Part shown: positions 52,378 to 62,633 of the stretch, one piece after another
Numbering within the stretch: the first letter of the stretch is position 1
How the letters are laid out: each line of letters begins with the position of its first letter
Assembly: GCF_025685605.1 (NCBI RefSeq)
Contig: NZ_JAGTUT010000001.1
Coordinates: forward strand, 62,001-126,000
DNA length: 64,000 nucleotides
Direction: 5' to 3'
DNA from: Granulicella arctica
GTDB taxonomy: Bacteria; Acidobacteriota; Terriglobia; Terriglobales; Acidobacteriaceae
The notes under the pieces: model-generated
Told to the model about the DNA's origin: nothing
Database searches by the model: none
The model's input: only the letters and a program-made list of their open reading frames with translations
Made by a program: the position numbers and the translations under genes

Positions 52378-55300
52378 ATGTCACGCACTAGTCTGAAATA
52401 TGCTCGTCGTAATTCAGCTGCCCTTGCGCTCGCAGCCTGCCTCGTCTCGCCGGCTCTCGCACAGCAGCCTGCCGTCGCACCGAATGACGCTCTTGCGCAA
52501 GGCTTCCTTGCCCCGCCCGCTGCGGCTCGACCACGGGTCTGGTGGCATTGGATGAACGGCAATATCACCAAAGAAGGTATCGGGCAGGATCTCGACTGGA
52601 TGCATCGCGTCGGTATCGCGGGTTTTCAAAACTTCGATGCCGCGTTGAACACGCCTAAGGTCGTCGACAATCGGCTGATCTACATGACACCCGGATGGAA
52701 AGACGCCTTTAAATTTGCTATCGACAAAGGCGATTCCTATGGCTTCGAGATGGCTGTTGCCGGTTCGCCCGGCTGGAGCGAAACTGGCGGCCCTTGGGTA
52801 AAACCCGATCAGGCCATGAAGAAGGTAACTTGGAGCGAGACCACGATTGAGGGCGGTAAACCCTTCCATGGCGTCCTGCCTCCACCGCCGAGCCAGACCG
52901 GTCCCTTTGGCAATCTGGCGCAGAACGATCTGATGGGTGCGATGGGTGGGGGCGACGCTCCACCCACGTCTAAGGACTTCGGAGCCGACATTGCCACGAT
53001 CGCGATACGCGAACCTGCGATCGAACAGCCGATGTCGGTTCTAAACCCGAAACTCTCGACCTCCAGCAATACGTCGGTCGACGGTAGAAAGCTTTGGGAT
53101 AACGACCTGAATAACAGTGTCAGCTTCCCTGCTGCCGCACCTGGCCAGACTGGATGGTTGCTCTATGAATTTCCGCAGCCAGTTGCGATCCAGGCGGTCA
53201 CCTACGTTCCAGGCGGCCCCGGTGATCCAATGCAGCAGTTCCGCGGCGAGACCAGTGAAGGCCCGATGCTGCAAAGCAGTACAGACGGCGTGAACTTCAC
53301 CGACATAGTCCGGATGCCACTTGCCGGTGCCGCCGAGCATACCCTCAGCTTTGCGCCAATCACCGCTCGTTTCTTCCGGCTCTCCTATGCTGAAAGACCG
53401 CCGCGATCGAACATGCAAGGTGATATCGACCTCAGCGAGTTTGGTGGAGGTGCATCGAAGGGCCCACCGATGCACAGCGTCGCCGAGTTCCAGTTACACA
53501 CTGGTCCGCGCATTCATCGCTTCGAGGAGAAAGCAGCCTTCGCAGCCCTGCCCGATCTTTACGCTTTCGCTACTCCGCAGGCCGCGCCCAACACTGCCAT
53601 CGCAAAGAGCGACATCGTCGATCTCACCGCAAAGATGGCTGCGGACGGCACCCTTGACTGGACACCTCCTGCCGGGCGCTGGACTGTGCTCCGCATGGGC
53701 TATTCAATAACGGGCATCACAAATCATCCTGCACCGCCTGAAGCTACGGGACCTGAAGTCGACAAGCTGAACCGTGCTGATGTGCAGGCCTATTTCGCTC
53801 ACTATCTTGATAACTACAAAGATGCTACCGGCGGAAACATGGGCACCGAGGGCCACGGCAAGGGACTGCGTTTTGTGATCACCGACTCCTGGGAGGCAGG
53901 CACCCAGAACTGGACCAACGATATGCTCGCAGAGTTCCGCAAGCGTCGAGGCTATGACGCGACACCATGGCTCCCTGCCTTGGCCGGCCGTGTGATCGGC
54001 AGCTCAGCCGATAGTGACCATTTCCTGTGGGACTACCGCCGCACCATCGAGGAACTCCTTGCCGAGAATCACTACGCGGTCATCGCGGATTTGCTCCATG
54101 CCCGAGGAATGGGGCAGTATGGCGAATCCCACGAGTCCGGCAGGGCAACCATCGGCGATGGAATGGAGATGAAGCGAGCTGATGATGTGCCCATGTCCGC
54201 CATGTGGGTGCAGCGTCCAGGCGTCAACGAGAATAACTTTGGCTACAACGCCGACATTCGCGAATCTGCTTCCGTAGCACATATCTATGGCCGCCCTTTT
54301 GTTGCTGCTGAATCTATGACCGCGGCAGCAAATCCTTGGGGCTGGTCGCCGGCCACGCTCAAGCCCACTGCAGACAAAGAACTAGCCATGGGTCTCAATA
54401 GATTCGTGATTCATTCCTCCGTTCATCAGCCACTCACCGGACCCGGCGGGTCAAATACCGGCAGCCCTGCCCCGGGTCTCACCCTTGGACCTTTCGGTCA
54501 GTGGTTCAACCGCAACGAAAACTGGGCCGAACAAGCGACCCCATGGATCACTTATCTTTCGCGCGCCTCCTACATGCTTCAGCAGGGCAGCTTCGTCGCG
54601 GATATCGCCTACTACTATGGTGAAGACAGCAATGTCACTGCTATCTTTGGCGACCACGCACCCGACGTTCCTTCCGGCTATAACTACGATTACGTGAACG
54701 CCGACATACTCGAGCACAAGCTTCGTGTGGACAAAGAGTCACTCGTCACCGACAGCGGCATGCGGTACCGTGTCCTTGTTCTCGACAAGTATGCCGGACA
54801 TATGTCGCTGCCCGTCCTCCACCGCATCCAGGAACTTGTGAAGCAAGGTGCCATTGTTATTGGTAAAGCACCGACCGACGATCCTTCCCTCGCCGACGAC
54901 ACGGCCGCCTTCTCTGCAGCCGTTCGTGAACTATGGGGATCGGGCAGCGAGTCGGACCGCAAAGTTGGTAAGGGTCGTGTTCTCTCCAGCGATACTGTGG
55001 ATGCCGCGCTCAAGTCTCTCGATGTCGCCGCTGACACGACGTACACGAAGGCCGCTCCGAATAGCGAGATCCTTTTTGTGCATCGCCGCACTGCAGGCGC
55101 CGATATCTACTTTGTTGATAACCGTTCCGCTCAGGCGATTGATACCAACGCCAGCTTTCGAATCACAGGCAAGGCTCCCGAACTATTCCATCCCGATACC
55201 GGCGTCATCGCACCGGTTGGTTTTGTAGCCAGTAACGGGCGAACCTCATTGCCCTTGTCTCTCGAGCCGTGGGGCACCGTCTTCGTCGTCTTTCGGCATG

Positions 55301-55893
55301 GGACGAAGGAAAGCTTACGACCTGAGCCGAAGCGAACCGAGACCGAACTCGCCACGATGTCTGGACCCTGGCAGGTTCACTTTGATGAAAAGCGAGGCGA
55401 ACCAGAGACACTTCAACTCACCAGTCTCGGCTCATGGAGCGACCAGACCGACCCGGGCATCCGCTACTTCACCGGACACGGCACCTATAGCAGGCACATC
55501 ATGGCGCCTCCAGAGTGGTTCCAAGGCCACAGCGCGATTCATCTTGATCTTGGCGATGTAGCAAATCTGGCCGAGGTTTCGGTGAACGGCAAGGCACTTG
55601 GAACGGTGTGGAAACCGCCATATCGTATCGATGTTACTGCTGCTCTGCATTCAGGAGACAACCTGCTGGAGATCCGTGTCGCAAACCTTTGGGTCAATCG
55701 CCTCATAGGAGATGCCCAGCCGAATGCTACGAAGAAGTACACCTTCACCGCTCGCAATCCATATAAGGCTGATACACCATTGGTTCCTGCTGGCTTGCTC
55801 GGACCTGTACGCTTACTTCGTGAGGAGTCTACAGCTACCTCGCTGGATGCTGCTCAGCTCGGCAAAGTTCAAGGAGGCGCGAGAGGCCAGTAA
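52378..55893 (+). CDS. GH106-family alpha-L-rhamnosidase, exported
   Basis: A 1,171-residue glycoside hydrolase family 106 protein. It has a signal peptide (SAALALAACLVSPALAQQ), then the family N-terminus (AAARPRVWWHWMNGNITKEG, DLDWMHRVGIAGFQNFDA). The catalytic TIM barrel is interrupted by a galactose-binding-like insertion (LLYEFPQPVAIQAVTYVPGG). Later parts are FVITDSWEAGTQNWTNDMLA, MGQYGESHESGRATIGDGME and KELAMGLNRFVIHSSVHQPL. The C-terminal jelly roll is GH2-like (HLDLGDVANLAEVSVNGKAL, PPYRIDVTAALHSGDNLLEI). GH106 enzymes remove alpha-L-rhamnose from rhamnogalacturonan or flavonoid glycosides with a calcium-assisted inverting mechanism. ATG 52378 follows AGAGGTCGTCG; the longer frame to 52282 adds non-family residues. 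The lactonase-like gene follows 62 bases on. Confidence 0.9.
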   Translation: MSRTSLKYARRNSAALALAACLVSPALAQQPAVAPNDALAQGFLAPPAAARPRVWWHWMNGNITKEGIGQDLDWMHRVGIAGFQNFDAALNTPKVVDNRLIYMTPGWKDAFKFAIDKGDSYGFEMAVAGSPGWSETGGPWVKPDQAMKKVTWSETTIEGGKPFHGVLPPPPSQTGPFGNLAQNDLMGAMGGGDAPPTSKDFGADIATIAIREPAIEQPMSVLNPKLSTSSNTSVDGRKLWDNDLNNSVSFPAAAPGQTGWLLYEFPQPVAIQAVTYVPGGPGDPMQQFRGETSEGPMLQSSTDGVNFTDIVRMPLAGAAEHTLSFAPITARFFRLSYAERPPRSNMQGDIDLSEFGGGASKGPPMHSVAEFQLHTGPRIHRFEEKAAFAALPDLYAFATPQAAPNTAIAKSDIVDLTAKMAADGTLDWTPPAGRWTVLRMGYSITGITNHPAPPEATGPEVDKLNRADVQAYFAHYLDNYKDATGGNMGTEGHGKGLRFVITDSWEAGTQNWTNDMLAEFRKRRGYDATPWLPALAGRVIGSSADSDHFLWDYRRTIEELLAENHYAVIADLLHARGMGQYGESHESGRATIGDGMEMKRADDVPMSAMWVQRPGVNENNFGYNADIRESASVAHIYGRPFVAAESMTAAANPWGWSPATLKPTADKELAMGLNRFVIHSSVHQPLTGPGGSNTGSPAPGLTLGPFGQWFNRNENWAEQATPWITYLSRASYMLQQGSFVADIAYYYGEDSNVTAIFGDHAPDVPSGYNYDYVNADILEHKLRVDKESLVTDSGMRYRVLVLDKYAGHMSLPVLHRIQELVKQGAIVIGKAPTDDPSLADDTAAFSAAVRELWGSGSESDRKVGKGRVLSSDTVDAALKSLDVAADTTYTKAAPNSEILFVHRRTAGADIYFVDNRSAQAIDTNASFRITGKAPELFHPDTGVIAPVGFVASNGRTSLPLSLEPWGTVFVVFRHGTKESLRPEPKRTETELATMSGPWQVHFDEKRGEPETLQLTSLGSWSDQTDPGIRYFTGHGTYSRHIMAPPEWFQGHSAIHLDLGDVANLAEVSVNGKALGTVWKPPYRIDVTAALHSGDNLLEIRVANLWVNRLIGDAQPNATKKYTFTARNPYKADTPLVPAGLLGPVRLLREESTATSLDAAQLGKVQGGARGQ

Positions 55894-55955
55894 GTAGTTC
55901 GCCTTGGTCTAACGGGAGTCGTCGGAGCCTGATCAACGCAGCCTAAGATGACCCA

Positions 55956-56942
55956 ATGACTAACATGTCACGTCGTCGCTTCGTCCATCATGGTGCAGCG
56001 ATGGCCAGTACTCAAGCTCTGCCGTCGCTCGTCACTCGGTTTGGCTTCAATGGCGATCTTTCGATTGTCGACGCACATATTCATCTATTTGACCCTACCC
56101 GGCCGGGTGGAGTGCCATGGCCTAGCCCCACGGATACCGTGCTCTACCGTCCTGCTCTACCCGCACGCTATAGTGCCTTGGCACGGCCAGAGGGTGTCAT
56201 AGCCGCCGTTGCAGTAGAGTGCAGTCCCCTCCTCTCAGACAATGACTGGCTTCTACGTACGGCAGCAGACAACGAGATCGTCGTTGGTGTAATTGGTGAC
56301 CTTGATCCTGCAGATAAGGGCTTCCCTGCCCAATTGGATCGGCTGGCAGACAATCCTCTTTTTCGAGGCATCCGCTACGGCAATCTCTGGAATCGCGACT
56401 TAGGTGCTCAGATCACCAATCCTATGTTCCTAGCCAATCTACGTAAGCTCGCTCACCACAGCCTTGTTCTGGAGAGCGCAAATCCGACACCTCAGCTTGT
56501 CTCAGACCTGCTGCGCATTACCCGGACGATCCCTGAACTTCGCATCGTCATCGACCACCTCCCCCAGGCGCTTCCTCCAGAAGATCGCGCTATACGTTCG
56601 CAGTATCTCTCTACACTCAAACAGCTAAGCGAGTCTCCGCGAGTATTTATCAAGGGATCAGAGATCCTTAGGAAGGTCGGTGATTCGGTCCCACTCGTAC
56701 TCTCCGGCTATAAGGGTTGGCTCGATACTCTATGGGAGCTCTTCGGTGAAGACCGTCTCTTTTTCGGGAGCGACTGGCCAAATAGTGATCAACTTACTCC
56801 GCTCAACGATGTGTTTGCGGTCGCCAGAAGCTACCTGGCCACCCACAGCGTCATTGCCGCACGTAAATTCTTTCTGAACAACTCCGTGTCGATCTATGGC
56901 TGGAAGCCGCGCAACGATAAACAGAAGATAACGGCAACCTGA
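55956..56942 (+). CDS. Exported amidohydrolase (sugar-lactonase-like, Amidohydro_2)
   Basis: A 328-residue TIM-barrel metal hydrolase of the amidohydrolase-2 group that includes L-fucono- and L-rhamnono-1,4-lactonases. It opens with MSRRRFVHHGAAMASTQALP, a twin-arginine-like signal. The metal site shows His41-x-His43 (VDAHIHLFDPT), a later His in RIVIDHLPQALP and the terminal Asp in LFFGSDWPNSD. Following GH106 in the same direction, it may hydrolyse a rhamnose-derived lactone in the periplasm, which would imply an oxidative rhamnose pathway; no rhamnose dehydrogenase is visible nearby. The start is 55956 or the ATG at 55965. Confidence 0.8.
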   Translation: MTNMSRRRFVHHGAAMASTQALPSLVTRFGFNGDLSIVDAHIHLFDPTRPGGVPWPSPTDTVLYRPALPARYSALARPEGVIAAVAVECSPLLSDNDWLLRTAADNEIVVGVIGDLDPADKGFPAQLDRLADNPLFRGIRYGNLWNRDLGAQITNPMFLANLRKLAHHSLVLESANPTPQLVSDLLRITRTIPELRIVIDHLPQALPPEDRAIRSQYLSTLKQLSESPRVFIKGSEILRKVGDSVPLVLSGYKGWLDTLWELFGEDRLFFGSDWPNSDQLTPLNDVFAVARSYLATHSVIAARKFFLNNSVSIYGWKPRNDKQKITAT

Positions 56943-56974
56943 GAATGTGAGGAAGGTATCCAGACCATCTACAT

Positions 56975-57607
56975 CTAGTCGTGATGCGACATCGACGGCT
57001 CAATGGACCGAATGTGCGCACGGACAATAAAGCGTTGCGGGGCGGAGCCAATGTAGTCAAAAGGAAAGCACGTAATGAGAGTCAACTCAGGAACATCGTG
57101 GATTGCCAGAACCTCTACCTCATCAGGCACGACGACCTGTGTTGAATCAACCTGGTAGTCGTAGCGACCATTCCGCGTAAACACAGACATAATCATCCCA
57201 TTCCTGATGTTCCGAAGCGGCCGAAAAAACGTATCGCGATGCCCTGCGAGAGCCATGTTCCCGAGGCCTCCGGGCATAGCCGTGCCATGAATATGCCCGA
57301 CACCCTTTCGCAAAGACGCAGGATCGAAATCATCAAGTACAGGTACAGTAAGGCCGATTGAAGCTATCTCCAATCGGCCCATCACCGTACTTGTCGCAGG
57401 CGTGTCGCTGTTCTCGACGGGAATTGTATCGATTCTCCGAACCGGGTCGCCTGAAATCTGGGAGTTCTCCTCCCGCGATGACCCGATCTGTGCAGCAGAC
57501 CTTTGTGACACATCGGCCTGCAGCCTCACGGAAAGCCAGCACAGCCCGCATAGAAGCGCCGAGCCCCACAGTATCGCTTCCAACACGCTGTTGAAGTGCT
57601 TCTTCAA
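56975..57607 (-). CDS. Sortase (class D-like transpeptidase)
   Basis: A 210-residue sortase with an N-terminal membrane anchor (VLEAILWGSALLCGLCWLSV), a Ser/Asn-rich linker and a sortase barrel. The barrel carries the catalytic His in NMALAGHRDTFFRPL, Cys in LTLITCFPFDYIG, and Arg in QRFIVRAHIRS. It cleaves a sorting signal such as LPXTG and joins the protein to an amine. The LITC motif and short length fit class D. The start is placed at TTG 57607, just after the stop of the upstream gene (57610) and preceded by GGTGAGC. The next gene upstream encodes a protein ending in an LPKTA sorting signal, its probable substrate. Confidence 0.85.
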   Translation of the reverse strand: MKKHFNSVLEAILWGSALLCGLCWLSVRLQADVSQRSAAQIGSSREENSQISGDPVRRIDTIPVENSDTPATSTVMGRLEIASIGLTVPVLDDFDPASLRKGVGHIHGTAMPGGLGNMALAGHRDTFFRPLRNIRNGMIMSVFTRNGRYDYQVDSTQVVVPDEVEVLAIHDVPELTLITCFPFDYIGSAPQRFIVRAHIRSIEPSMSHHD

Positions 57608-57609
57608 GA

Positions 57610-58326
57610 TCAGCTCACCGCGCTGCGCACGCGAACGAAGGTCATAAGCATCGCTGCCCCGAATGCACAGAATCCGAAAACACACAGAAGTGGATAGTCG
57701 CTCGCAGTCTTAGGTAGTCGAGCCAGGACTGCAGGCTTTACCTCCGCCAACCTGCCGCTATCAGATGGAGCCTGGTACTTAGCCGCTTTGATTGCCGCCT
57801 GCGAATCGTTAGAGCCGACGGGCGTCGGGGTCAACATCCAAAGCGTTACAATTCGGCGATCTTCTGCACTTAGTCCCTCAGCCGAAGTCATACCTTCCGA
57901 TGCCGGATCGATAGCCAGAACTGTGGATCCGCTCGCCTTCGCCAAGGCGACCGCATCGTTCTTCGGATATACAAATTCGATGACACTATTTTTCGCAAAT
58001 GCGAATCCACGAAGTGCTGGCTTCCCCTCACTACCGGCCACTACAACCGGCCCGGCTGGCGATGAGTTCGATATGTTCTTTGCAGGCACACCAAGAAACT
58101 TCTGGCTGACGCCACCCTCCTTGCTCTGAACTTCAATAACGACCCGGTCGGCCAGATGGTCGCTGATGCGGATGGAGTAGCCTCCCGCCTGTAGTATCCC
58201 GGTCGGAGTCGTTGTTTCATCTTGTAGCTGGAAGCTCGCCGCAGATGTCCCTAACTTATCCAAACCATTGGAAGCGAATGCGACTTGTGTGACTAGTAGC
58301 GCTGCTGCAAAAATTGTGCCTTTCAT
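57610..58326 (-). CDS. Exported protein with LPKTA sorting signal, probable sortase substrate
   Basis: A 238-residue protein with a signal peptide (MKGTIFAAALLVTQVAFA) and a soluble, beta-rich domain (IRISDHLADRVVIEVQSKEG, PVVVAGSEGKPALRGFAFAK, MLTPTPVGS). The C-terminus is LPKTASDYPLLCVFGFCAFG with AAMLMTF and VRVRS: an LPXT-type motif, a hydrophobic helix and a basic tail, the standard cell-wall sorting signal. ATG 58326 follows GAGGTTCTCT. It sits directly before the sortase with a stop-to-start gap near zero. The domain's function is not recognised; a role in surface display or in exopolysaccharide assembly is suggested by the divergent EPS cluster. Confidence 0.8.
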   Translation of the reverse strand: MKGTIFAAALLVTQVAFASNGLDKLGTSAASFQLQDETTTPTGILQAGGYSIRISDHLADRVVIEVQSKEGGVSQKFLGVPAKNISNSSPAGPVVVAGSEGKPALRGFAFAKNSVIEFVYPKNDAVALAKASGSTVLAIDPASEGMTSAEGLSAEDRRIVTLWMLTPTPVGSNDSQAAIKAAKYQAPSDSGRLAEVKPAVLARLPKTASDYPLLCVFGFCAFGAAMLMTFVRVRSAVS

Positions 58327-58754
58327 AGAGAACCTCGTTGTGAGAGTCAAAACAACCTACTGTCACTATCTCCGATTAGCCACCTGCAGAGCGTCGGCCA
58401 TCGCCGATATTTCCCAAACGAGCAACATCCCTGATCGACCGACCTACTGTTAAGTAATCTGTAGCTAGCTAATCAACGCGCATGCTAGTAATCACACCGT
58501 TGTTACTTTGTAGGGGATAACCCGAATGAGGCTTGTTGCCGACACGGTCTTGAACTCCATACGGCATAGTTGATTCAGTAAAGAAGAAAGAGCCTTCCGC
58601 TGGCAACCTGCACAAGCTAGCTGTAGCTCAACAGCAGCATCGGTCTCAATAGTTCCCTTTGGAGCAATGGCGATCTAGCCACTGCATGTATCACTTCACC
58701 TTTCCTGCTGATATCTACTAGTCCCAGCAACACCGGGATTGACGAGGTACCTAG
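58327..58754. promoter_or_regulatory. Divergent spacer between sortase pair and EPS cluster
   Basis: No gene in 428 bases. It must hold promoters for the leftward sortase pair and the rightward polysaccharide genes. I cannot assign a convincing -35/-10 pair or operator. Confidence 0.35.
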
Positions 58755-60215
58755 TTGCTCTCAACAACACTCAACAATCCCCTGCCACACGTAAGGGAAT
58801 CCGGAAGCCGGCAGGCATACGGAGACACCCTTAAAGCGTTGCCATATATGCACGCTCTTGAGATAGCGATTGATCTTGTTACGGCTTGTCTATCTTTCGC
58901 CACCATCTACTATATATTTCATCGCATATCTCACCCCAGTTTTATGGCTCAGCCGATGCGCCACGTAGTTGCTGTTGGACTACTGGTGTCTTGCGTCGCC
59001 GTTCTCTTGTTGGATCGCGCCGGAGCTTACAAGGCTAGCGGCGGACTGCTCCAAGTTCGAGAGACCGCATCGATCTTAGAAGCAGCCACCCTCAGCGCCT
59101 TCGTCCTTCTCCCGTGCCTGTTTCTCTTCGGAAATCACAGCTGGGCAGCGCTCTGCGGCGCTGAGATTCCAACTCTCGCGATCTGTCTCATTGTGCAAAG
59201 ACACCTAATGCATTCAGCCCTGGGTTCTTTTCGTAAAAAAGTCTATGGCATGAGTCGCGTCCTGATATATGGCGCAGGATGGAATGGCAGAATGCTCTAC
59301 TCTGCACTCTCCCGTTCCCCCAAATTGGGCCTGCTTCCCGTTGCAATCATCGACGATGGCAGTGGCAACGAAGGTCTGCATATTCACGAAAGCTCATATC
59401 GTCGCAGACGCTTTCTTGTAAGTACGGGTGCGGCTTTCCGCGAATCCCTGATTCGTAATCACAGGGCAGACCTTGTGATCGTAGCTTCAAGACCCAACTC
59501 TGAAGAAGAAATACAGTTCATTCTCCAGGAGAGTGAGAGTGCCGGTGCGGCCGTGGCCTTCGCAGCCGATCCGAAAGCAATGGAGTTTGGAGAGGTCGAC
59601 TACGTTGATCTGGATGGACAACTGCTTTACAACGTTCACAGGCCAAGACGAAAACACCTTCACGAAGCTGCATCGAGAATCTTTGACCTCATTGTGAGTT
59701 GCATTGCAATCACGGCCTTCACACCCCTCTTTGCACTGATCTCCGTACTTATTAAGATCGACTCTCCTGGTCCAATATTTTTCCGGCAGGTACGCATCGG
59801 GAAGCATGGGCATCCCTTCCGTATATTCAAGTTCCGCACAATGCATGCTGCCCAATGTGGTGATGGCGTCAGTCCCAGGAACACCCTTGATCCCCGTATT
59901 ACAAGGGTCGGCAGATGGCTTCGCAAATCTAGCATTGATGAACTGCCACAACTTCTTAATATTCTTCATGGGTCCATGGGCTTCGTCGGCCCGCGGCCAG
60001 AAATGCCGTTCATAGTCGACCAGTACACTGTCGAACAAAGTCAGCGGCTTACAGTCAAGCCTGGCCTTACAGGCATATGGCAGATCAGCGCTGATCGCTG
60101 CCGGCCTATTCATGACAATCTCCACTACGACCTTTATTACATCAAGCACAGATCCGTATTCATGGATATTGCGATTATCTTCCACACACTACTGTTTGCA
60201 ATGCACGGAACCTAA
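58755..60215 (+). CDS. Polyprenyl-phosphate sugar-1-phosphate transferase (EPS initiation)
   Basis: A 486-residue WcaJ/ExoY-type membrane enzyme that transfers a hexose-1-phosphate to undecaprenyl phosphate, the first step of exopolysaccharide repeat-unit synthesis. It has four N-terminal helices, a cytoplasmic Rossmann-like domain ([20 protein letters not shown]), a fifth hydrophobic segment ([20 protein letters not shown]) and the catalytic domain with [34 protein letters not shown] and [11 protein letters not shown]. The start is TTG 58755, with GAGG eight bases upstream; the next ATG (58848) would lie in the first helix. It leads the gene cluster to the right edge. Confidence 0.9.
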   Translation: MLSTTLNNPLPHVRESGSRQAYGDTLKALPYMHALEIAIDLVTACLSFATIYYIFHRISHPSFMAQPMRHVVAVGLLVSCVAVLLLDRAGAYKASGGLLQVRETASILEAATLSAFVLLPCLFLFGNHSWAALCGAEIPTLAICLIVQRHLMHSALGSFRKKVYGMSRVLIYGAGWNGRMLYSALSRSPKLGLLPVAIIDDGSGNEGLHIHESSYRRRRFLVSTGAAFRESLIRNHRADLVIVASRPNSEEEIQFILQESESAGAAVAFAADPKAMEFGEVDYVDLDGQLLYNVHRPRRKHLHEAASRIFDLIVSCIAITAFTPLFALISVLIKIDSPGPIFFRQVRIGKHGHPFRIFKFRTMHAAQCGDGVSPRNTLDPRITRVGRWLRKSSIDELPQLLNILHGSMGFVGPRPEMPFIVDQYTVEQSQRLTVKPGLTGIWQISADRCRPIHDNLHYDLYYIKHRSVFMDIAIIFHTLLFAMHGT

Positions 60216-60268
60216 CACGCTTCCTAAAGCACTCAGTACCACACTTAGCCCAGCATAGAGGAGACGAG

Positions 60269-61357
60269 ATGAGTATAGGAATAGTAACTGGTTCTGCAGG
60301 CCTTATAGGATCCGAAGCTTGCAAGCATTTTGCGGCTAAGGGTATGGACATCATCGGGATTGATAATGATATGAGATCCGTCTTCTTTGGGGAGGAGGCA
60401 TCCACATCGCGGATGAGCGATGCGTTGAAAGCAACACTACAAAACTATCGCCACTGTCCAACCGACATTCGTGATCGAGAGTCAATCTTCAGGATTTTCC
60501 GAGAGCATGGCGAGGAGATTAAACTAGTCATCCATACAGCTGCTCAGCCTTCTCATGATTGGGCCGCCCGCGACCCATTTACGGACTTCGGAGTCAACGC
60601 ACTTGGAACACTTACGATGCTTGAGGCCACTCGTCAGTACTGCCCAAACGCTGTCTTCATCTTCACGTCCACAAACAAGGTCTATGGAGATTCTCCCAAC
60701 CGTCTTCCGCTGGTAGAGCACGAAACCCGTTGGGAGATAGACCCAAAGCATCCTTATGCAATAGGCATTGACGAACAAATGTCGATTGACAACACGATGC
60801 ACTCTGTTTTCGGGGCCTCCAAAGTGGCAGCCGACATCATGGTTCAGGAGTATGGACGCTATTTCGACATGAAAACCGCATGTTTTCGCGGGGGTTGTCT
60901 CACGGGACCAGCGCACTCTGGTACCCAGCTTCATGGATTTTTAGCCTATCTAATGAAGTGCTGTGTTACCCGGACTTCTTACAATATCTTTGGATACAAG
61001 GGCAAACAGGTTCGGGATAATATCCACAGCTACGATCTCATCCAAGCCTTCGATGCCTTCTTCAGCGCGCCGCGCTCAGGTGAAATCTACAATATCGGCG
61101 GCGGACGCTTCAGCAACTGCTCAATGCTCGAGGCTATTGAGATCTGCGAGCAAATCTCAGGAACCACGATGAGTACAAGCTACAAAGAGGGTAATCGCAT
61201 GGGCGACCACATGTGGTGGGTCGGAGATCTGTCCAAATTTCAGTCACACTACCCGAACTGGAGGCTCACCTATAACATCGCCGACATTCTAAGGGAAAGC
61301 TACGAATATAACTCTGCGCGCTGGCTTCAGGAAATTCGGGAAGGGGTAGCAGCTTGA
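60269..61357 (+). CDS. NAD-dependent sugar epimerase/dehydratase (CDP-paratose epimerase-like)
   Basis: A 362-residue extended SDR related to CDP-paratose/tyvelose 2-epimerases. It has the NAD site GSAGLIGSE (8-16), [13 protein letters not shown] after the second strand, [15 protein letters not shown] (substrate loop), [12 protein letters not shown], and a catalytic segment [20 protein letters not shown]. There the usual Tyr of Tyr-x3-Lys is Phe; VYGDSP nearby supplies a Tyr. The substitution may be family-typical. It probably makes an unusual nucleotide sugar for the exopolysaccharide. ATG 60269 follows GAGGAGACG. Its stop overlaps the next gene's TTG start. Confidence 0.87.
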   Translation: MSIGIVTGSAGLIGSEACKHFAAKGMDIIGIDNDMRSVFFGEEASTSRMSDALKATLQNYRHCPTDIRDRESIFRIFREHGEEIKLVIHTAAQPSHDWAARDPFTDFGVNALGTLTMLEATRQYCPNAVFIFTSTNKVYGDSPNRLPLVEHETRWEIDPKHPYAIGIDEQMSIDNTMHSVFGASKVAADIMVQEYGRYFDMKTACFRGGCLTGPAHSGTQLHGFLAYLMKCCVTRTSYNIFGYKGKQVRDNIHSYDLIQAFDAFFSAPRSGEIYNIGGGRFSNCSMLEAIEICEQISGTTMSTSYKEGNRMGDHMWWVGDLSKFQSHYPNWRLTYNIADILRESYEYNSARWLQEIREGVAA

Positions 61358-62154
61358 TCAACAAGGGCAGGAATAATGTTGTTGGCATCATGATTAGCGC
61401 CGTAGATTATGACGCGGCGACGACCTCTATTATAGAAGCCGCGAAGCAAGGCCGGCCTTTCGCAGTGTCAGCGTTGGCCGTACATGGGGTCATGACCGGA
61501 GTTCAAGATGCTGCCCATAAATATCGACTGAACTCTTTTGATCTTGTTGTACCTGATGGCCAGCCAGTGCGCTGGGCTCTAAACCTCCTTTACAGGACTA
61601 AACTTGCGGACAGGGTCTACGGACCCTCACTCACCTTACGCCTACTGCGAGCTGCAGCAGACGAAAGTGTGCCAGTCTATTTCTACGGAACAAATCCGGA
61701 GATCCTTCACGGCCTCTTAGATAAAGTAAAATCACTCTTCCCGCGCCTGGTGGTAGCTGGATATGAGCCATCGCGCTTTCGACCACTGGACAATAACGAA
61801 CGTTTAGAACTTTCGATGCGTATCAGAGAATCAGGAGCGAAGCTGCTGTTTGTGGGGTTAGGTTGTCCTCGACAGGAGATCTTCGCCTACGAGATGCGTG
61901 AACTCATCTCCATGCCGCTTATCGCTGTTGGTGCGGCATTTGCATTTATTGCGGATCAACTTCCCCAGTCCCCTCCCTTGCTGCAAAAATACGGATTAGA
62001 GTGGCTGTATCGACTCAAGCAGGAACCAAAACGGTTATGGCGAAGATACCTCTACCTGAATCCTCACTATCTGCTGCTACTTTTGCTTCAACTTCTCGGT
62101 AAGAGTTTTCCTACAGATGGAGTAAGGCCGTCCGCCGTGATAGGGCCTGGGTAG
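61354..62154 (+). CDS. WecG/TagA/CpsF-family glycosyltransferase
   Basis: A 266-residue GT26 glycosyltransferase that adds the second sugar to the polyprenyl-linked intermediate at the inner membrane. Family motifs are [34 protein letters not shown] (with the catalytic Asp), [37 protein letters not shown] and [20 protein letters not shown] with [20 protein letters not shown]. The C-terminal basic, Leu-rich helix would dock on the membrane. The start is TTG 61354, overlapping the epimerase TGA (TTGA), which indicates translational coupling. Confidence 0.92.
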   Translation: MINKGRNNVVGIMISAVDYDAATTSIIEAAKQGRPFAVSALAVHGVMTGVQDAAHKYRLNSFDLVVPDGQPVRWALNLLYRTKLADRVYGPSLTLRLLRAAADESVPVYFYGTNPEILHGLLDKVKSLFPRLVVAGYEPSRFRPLDNNERLELSMRIRESGAKLLFVGLGCPRQEIFAYEMRELISMPLIAVGAAFAFIADQLPQSPPLLQKYGLEWLYRLKQEPKRLWRRYLYLNPHYLLLLLLQLLGKSFPTDGVRPSAVIGPG

Positions 62155-62270
62155 CGTCTCTGAGTAGCGCGTGCGGCGCATACAGGATTAGTTGAAGGCA
62201 AGATCGTCTGGCAGCAGTATTGGACAGCACCCACTTTGTTTATGATCTAAAAATCGGAGAAGTTTAGGAA

Positions 62271-62558
62271 ATGGCGGATGAATTATTCAAAGCGTCACGA
62301 TCCCCGAAACTAGCATATAAGGGTTCAGAAGCGAGATACCAAACTCCAATGGATGTGAGTGGTCGGTTTGGTGTTCGACTCAGGCAGCTACGATTAGAAC
62401 GAAGCCTTACTCAGTTGCGTATGGCAATCGAATTTGGAATAGATCGCAGCTATATCAGCGATGTGGAGAGAGGTCGCAAAGCAATCTCATTACCCATGTT
62501 AGAAGTATTGGCACTCGGGCTTAAGGTTTCGCTCTCAGATTTACTAAAGGAAATATAA
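62271..62558 (+). CDS. Small XRE-family helix-turn-helix regulator
   Basis: A 95-residue Cro/C1-type DNA-binding protein. The HTH covers residues 34-92: FGVRLRQLRLERSLTQLRMA, IEFGIDRSYISDVERGRKAI, LPMLEVLALGLKVSLSDLLK. The N-terminal 30 residues are basic and probably disordered. There is no ligand domain. It sits between a glycosyltransferase and UDP-glucose dehydrogenase in the same orientation, so it may regulate the exopolysaccharide cluster; it could also be an unrelated insertion. ATG 62271 follows GTTTAGGAA. Confidence 0.85.
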   Translation: MADELFKASRSPKLAYKGSEARYQTPMDVSGRFGVRLRQLRLERSLTQLRMAIEFGIDRSYISDVERGRKAISLPMLEVLALGLKVSLSDLLKEI

Positions 62559-62633
62559 GCGTTGCACGTAAATCCCTTTACGAGTAAGCAATCCCCTGCA
62601 ATCTTTTAGATCTACTAGCCTTGGAGATCATTT

